Origin: Candidatus Kuenenia stuttgartensis
Lineage (GTDB): Bacteria > Planctomycetota > Planctomycetia > Isosphaerales > Isosphaeraceae
Length of the DNA stretch: 8,627 nt
NCBI GenBank assembly: GCA_945874095.1
Contig: CAMCFM010000148.1
Location: forward strand, 1 to 8,627
Direction: 5' to 3'
Made by a program: the position numbers and the translations under genes
Shown here: positions 6,362 through 8,627 of the stretch, piece by piece
Layout of the letters: every line of letters starts with the position of its first letter
Position numbering within the stretch: position 1 is the stretch's first letter
The notes under the pieces: generated by a model
Databases searched by the model: none
What the model was told of the DNA's origin: nothing
The model's input: only the letters and a program-made list of their open reading frames with translations

Positions 6362-7660
6362 ATGATTCGTTTACAGGTCAATGATTTCTCGTGTATAAAG
6401 ACGGCCGATTTTACGGTCGGCAAATACAATGTACTGATAGGGCCTCAGGCCAGTGGCAAGAGTGTGATTTCAAAGCTTCTCTATTTTTTTGTTGAAACCG
6501 TTTTTGACATGCATGAGCAGGTTATCGAAAATCGGTCGATGGAGGATTATAAAGAGCACATCCGGAATAAGTTATCCGCATGGTTCCCGGTCTCAGCCTG
6601 GGGCGACAAGAAATTCAACCTTTTGTTTGAAATGGGTGACATCAGCATAAAAATCACCCGCAATTCACGTAAGGATCAGATCAACGACAACCTCCGCATC
6701 ACTCCATCAGCCGCGTTCAAGAATCACTTCGTGGAAGTGCACGACTTGGTCAAGAAAATGCGTAAAGATGCGCAGATCGGCAAACAGACAACCTATCAGT
6801 TTTACGAACTCGATCGCCAGATAAAAAGTCTGGCTCTGGATCTTCTGCAGCAATCGACAAAAGACGATTTCCTCCAGTTTCAAACATTTATTCCTGCTGG
6901 AAGGTCGTTCTTTACAAATCTGGGGAGAACGATCATGGCGTTCGACCAGGGAAGCATGTTCGACCCGATTACATTACAGTTTGGTCGGCTGTACATTGCA
7001 ATGCAGGATGCTTCACGGGCGAACCGGATTTTAAATTCCAGCGCACGGCAGGAATTTGATTTCAATGATATTATTGGTGGTGCGATGGTCTGGGAAAATG
7101 ACAAGCCATTCATCAAAGCCCATGATGGCCGTCTGATCCCGTTTTCTGCACTCTCTTCGGGCCAGCAGGAGTTATTGCCGCTCATCGCCGCCCTTCAAAG
7201 CCTATCGACGAGGCAATCACGAGGGCAATCACCACGCCCGTATCTGATTTACATCGAGGAGCCTGAGGCCCACTTGTTTCCGTCAGCTCAGTCCGAGGTG
7301 ATTGAGGGGCTGGTTTCCATGATTGGCTCTCAGGCGCGTCTGCGTCGTCTGGTTTTAACCACTCACAGCCCTTACGTTCTCTCAAAAATGAACAATCTGG
7401 CGAAAGCAGGATTGCTGGAACGCGACCTCCCGGAAAAGCTGGGGGGGCGGCTCGACCGGATCGTGAAAAAGAAGTACCGGATTCAGCCGGGCACGCTTAA
7501 TGCATATGCGATCATTGACGGTGATCTGAAAAATATCGTGGATGAAGATGGCTTGATCGACGGTGAATATCTCGACGGAATTTCCAATAAAATTGGTTCG
7601 GAATTCTCAAAGTTAATTGATCTGGAGATTGATTCGCATGATACCGGAGAAGTGTGTTAG
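6362..7660 (+). CDS. AAA/ABC-type (OLD-like, AAA_15/AAA_21) ATPase without a Toprim domain
   Basis: The product is a 432-residue ATPase of the SMC/OLD-like branch found in many bacterial conflict systems. The N-terminus starts directly with the ATPase strand, and Walker A is GPQASGKS (27-34). A helical insert occupies roughly residues 45-170 and FIPAGRSFF (177-185) follows, a motif typical of this branch. The ABC signature is SALSSGQQE (262-270), Walker B is YLIYIEEPEAHLFP (294-307), and the H-loop is TTHSPYVL with His335. The remaining ~90 C-terminal residues show no Toprim motif, unlike true OLD nucleases, so nuclease activity would have to come from a partner. The ATG at 6362 has AAGGTGA at 6349-6355, 6 nt upstream. 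The next gene overlaps its end by 23 nt, implying translational coupling. Base composition looks more AT-rich than in the polymerase gene, which suits acquisition by transfer, though I have not measured it. Confidence 0.9.
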   Translation: MIRLQVNDFSCIKTADFTVGKYNVLIGPQASGKSVISKLLYFFVETVFDMHEQVIENRSMEDYKEHIRNKLSAWFPVSAWGDKKFNLLFEMGDISIKITRNSRKDQINDNLRITPSAAFKNHFVEVHDLVKKMRKDAQIGKQTTYQFYELDRQIKSLALDLLQQSTKDDFLQFQTFIPAGRSFFTNLGRTIMAFDQGSMFDPITLQFGRLYIAMQDASRANRILNSSARQEFDFNDIIGGAMVWENDKPFIKAHDGRLIPFSALSSGQQELLPLIAALQSLSTRQSRGQSPRPYLIYIEEPEAHLFPSAQSEVIEGLVSMIGSQARLRRLVLTTHSPYVLSKMNNLAKAGLLERDLPEKLGGRLDRIVKKKYRIQPGTLNAYAIIDGDLKNIVDEDGLIDGEYLDGISNKIGSEFSKLIDLEIDSHDTGEVC

Positions 7661-8087
7661 CGAGACGAATGATTCGAGGATAAGCCTGAACGACAAGCAG
7701 AGTGTTTCGGCGATTTTTCTGAATCCAGGCCGTGTTCTTCACCGATGCATTCGATTTGACGGCTGCGTTGTCAAAAACAAGACGGCGTGCGACTGGATTC
7801 TCGAGAAACCCGGTGTTGGCCGAATTGTTGTCGAACTGAAAGGCCGTGACGTCCCGCACGCGATCGAGCAGGTCGAGGCCGGCCTGAACCATCTTAAAGA
7901 CATTGGCATGAGAGAGTTAAAGCTAGCAGCCCTGATTGTCTGCACAAGATATTCATCGCACCCGACCTTCACCACTTCGATGCAAAAGGCAAAGAACAAG
8001 TTGGCTAAAATCCACAAGGCCCGCTTGCACATCACCAAAGATGGCCGGGACTTGAATTTCGAGGCATTGCTGAACTCGTCCTCATAA
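7638..8087 (+). CDS. PD-(D/E)XK-type nuclease candidate, effector partner of the ATPase
   Basis: This is a 149-residue protein. The core CDWILEKPGVGRIVVELKG contains Asp52 and, 14 residues later, Glu66-Leu-Lys68, which is the D…ExK active-site pattern of the PD-(D/E)XK superfamily. The Gln78 in HAIEQVEAGL fits the helix residue that often follows. Such small ELKG…EQ proteins occur beside ATPases in bacterial genomes and are usually left as hypothetical. I chose the ATG at 7638-7640, within the end of the ATPase gene, because GGAG (7624-7627) lies 10 nt upstream. The frame is also open to an ATG at 7617 that lacks such a site. Tight overlap with the ATPase points to one functional unit in which the ATPase senses or loads and this protein cuts nucleic acid. 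No transmembrane or signal segment is visible, so it should act in the cytoplasm. The nuclease call comes from motif reading only. Confidence 0.8.
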   Translation: MIPEKCVSETNDSRISLNDKQSVSAIFLNPGRVLHRCIRFDGCVVKNKTACDWILEKPGVGRIVVELKGRDVPHAIEQVEAGLNHLKDIGMRELKLAALIVCTRYSSHPTFTTSMQKAKNKLAKIHKARLHITKDGRDLNFEALLNSSS

Positions 8088-8098
8088 ATGTCGATCTC

Positions 8099-8235
8099 CC
8101 GGGGCTAGCGCCAAGACCGGCTAGATAGATAAGAGGCGATAGACTTGGTTTCTTGCTTCGAATCTAGCCGCAGGGCGCTAGCCCCCGGTTCGCGAAAGAG
8201 AATTAACCGGGGCTAGCGCCAAGACCGGCTAGATA
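8099..8235. repeat. Palindromic GCTAGCGCC-type intergenic repeat cluster (three units)
   Basis: Two identical 29-bp direct copies begin CCGGGGCTAGCGCC and end GGCTAGATA (8099-8127 and 8207-8235, period 108). Between them is an inverted, slightly different unit (8162-8188) with the core GGGCGCTAGCCCCCGG. Neighbouring units can pair into long hairpins, as in REP/BIME elements of enterobacteria. I recognise this GCTAGCGCC family as widespread between genes in planctomycetes. It directly follows the nuclease-candidate gene and may act as an mRNA end or stabilising structure. No coding sequence lies within it. Confidence 0.85.
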
Positions 8236-8304
8236 ACAGCCAGGTTGTGCTTGGCTACGGTTGGCTTAAAACGCGGAAGTTATTTTCTGCCCGCTCCTTA
8301 AAGC

Positions 8305-8345
8305 AAAAAAAACGGCCACGTCGATCACTTCGACGTGGCCGTTTT
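8305..8345 (-). terminator. Strong, probably bidirectional rho-independent terminator
   Basis: A perfect 16-bp stem (8309-8324 and 8330-8345, core CGGCCACGTCGA/TCGACGTGGCCG) has a 5-nt loop. On the minus strand it ends in eight T residues (complement of 8305-8312), 27 nt past the stop of the right-edge gene. On the plus strand the stem ends in TTTT and is followed by GAGATTTTT, so it can also end transcripts from the convergent ATPase/nuclease pair. Confidence 0.9.
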
Positions 8346-8372
8346 GAGATTTTTATCGTTCGTTCAGAACGA

Positions 8373-8627
8373 TCATGCAAAGTATCGCTCAGCACGAGCG
8401 GCCACTTCGACATAATTCACGCCGAATGAACATTCAGAGCTCAATGCCTGAAGGTCTGCGGTCGATGCCGTCCGTGCCGCTTCAGGCAGGGCCAGATAGC
8501 GGTCGCGAGACTGGACAAAATTGTCTTGCTCGAAATAGGTCACATAGCGGGCCACGTCGCGGAAGGCGAACTGGGTGGAGGCCACTTTGGAATCGCACGA
8601 TGGGCAGCCTGGACACATGGTCCGGCG
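8373..8627 (-). CDS. C-terminal fragment of a cysteine-motif protein, possibly an aldo/keto reductase (cut by window edge)
   Basis: The last 84 residues of a longer protein are present. The frame stays open through the right edge, so the ATG at 8618 is internal and not a start. It contains CPGCPSCD, a closely spaced C-x2-C-x2-C, then a helical segment (FRDVARYVTYFEQDNF), and a final Cys in SSECSFGVNY before an RAERYFA end. Three clustered cysteines followed by a distant fourth near the C-terminus resemble the iron-sulfur tail found in some aldo/keto reductases, a family frequent in planctomycetes. With the catalytic part missing from the window, this is a tentative reading. The gene is followed by a strong terminator and converges on the ATPase/nuclease pair. 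Confidence 0.75.
   Translation of the reverse strand, partial: RRTMCPGCPSCDSKVASTQFAFRDVARYVTYFEQDNFVQSRDRYLALPEAARTASTADLQALSSECSFGVNYVEVAARAERYFA

Noticed and set aside
6183..6365. 60-codon plus-strand frame whose stop overlaps the ATPase start codon in an ATGA arrangement
   Set aside because: It starts with a GTG with no ribosome binding site, has no recognisable product, and runs through likely control DNA. The ATGA overlap is suggestive but can arise by chance. Conservation in relatives would be needed to revive it.
6362..7660. Complete OLD-family nuclease
   Set aside because: The ATPase motifs are present, but the C-terminal part after the H-loop is only about 90 residues and shows no Toprim acidic motifs.
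8099..8235. CRISPR array
   Set aside because: There are only two direct copies with a 79-nt gap that holds an inverted copy, and no cas genes. The pattern fits a REP/BIME-type element.

Overview
The window looks like a chromosomal piece from a member of the Planctomycetota, probably the Planctomycetales. Three things point that way: a secreted, glycine-linker protein of a type common in that phylum; GCTAGCGCC-type intergenic repeats of a kind I associate with planctomycete genomes; and moderate GC with several genes lacking a clear Shine-Dalgarno site. The assignment rests on recognition, not on a search.

Layout. Positions 1-279 hold an open frame that may be the 3' end of an unidentified plus-strand gene. 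A minus-strand block follows: a YnfA-family membrane protein (299-625), a terminator (662-707), and a split transketolase whose N-terminal subunit (1793-2632) precedes its C-terminal subunit (739-1719). After a gap of about 400 nt with two hairpins comes a secreted two-repeat protein (3033-3824), then a 538-nt stretch without a convincing gene. Next is a minus-strand two-gene operon: a Y-family translesion DNA polymerase (4876-6105) followed by a small protein (4363-4830) that I read as a divergent, probably catalytically dead SRAP/YedK-like protein. The polymerase has a near-consensus promoter (TTGACA-N16-TATACT) only 7 nt from its likely start codon, which suggests a leaderless mRNA, with short direct repeats around and upstream of it.

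Divergent from the polymerase, on the plus strand, is a tightly coupled pair: an ABC/OLD-type AAA ATPase (6362-7660) and, overlapping it by 23 nt, a 149-aa protein with a PD-(D/E)XK nuclease signature (7638-8087). This is the best candidate for an uncharacterised conflict or defence system. It resembles known ATPase-plus-nuclease defence pairs in design, but I cannot assign it to a named one. It is followed by a three-copy palindromic repeat cluster (8099-8235) and a strong bidirectional terminator (8305-8345). The terminator also serves a convergent minus-strand gene cut by the right edge, the C-terminus of a cysteine-motif protein, possibly an aldo/keto reductase.

Functionally the left half is housekeeping sugar-phosphate metabolism and envelope. 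The right half groups DNA-damage tolerance with a putative DNA-targeting ATPase/nuclease pair, separated by a compact 257-nt divergent control region.
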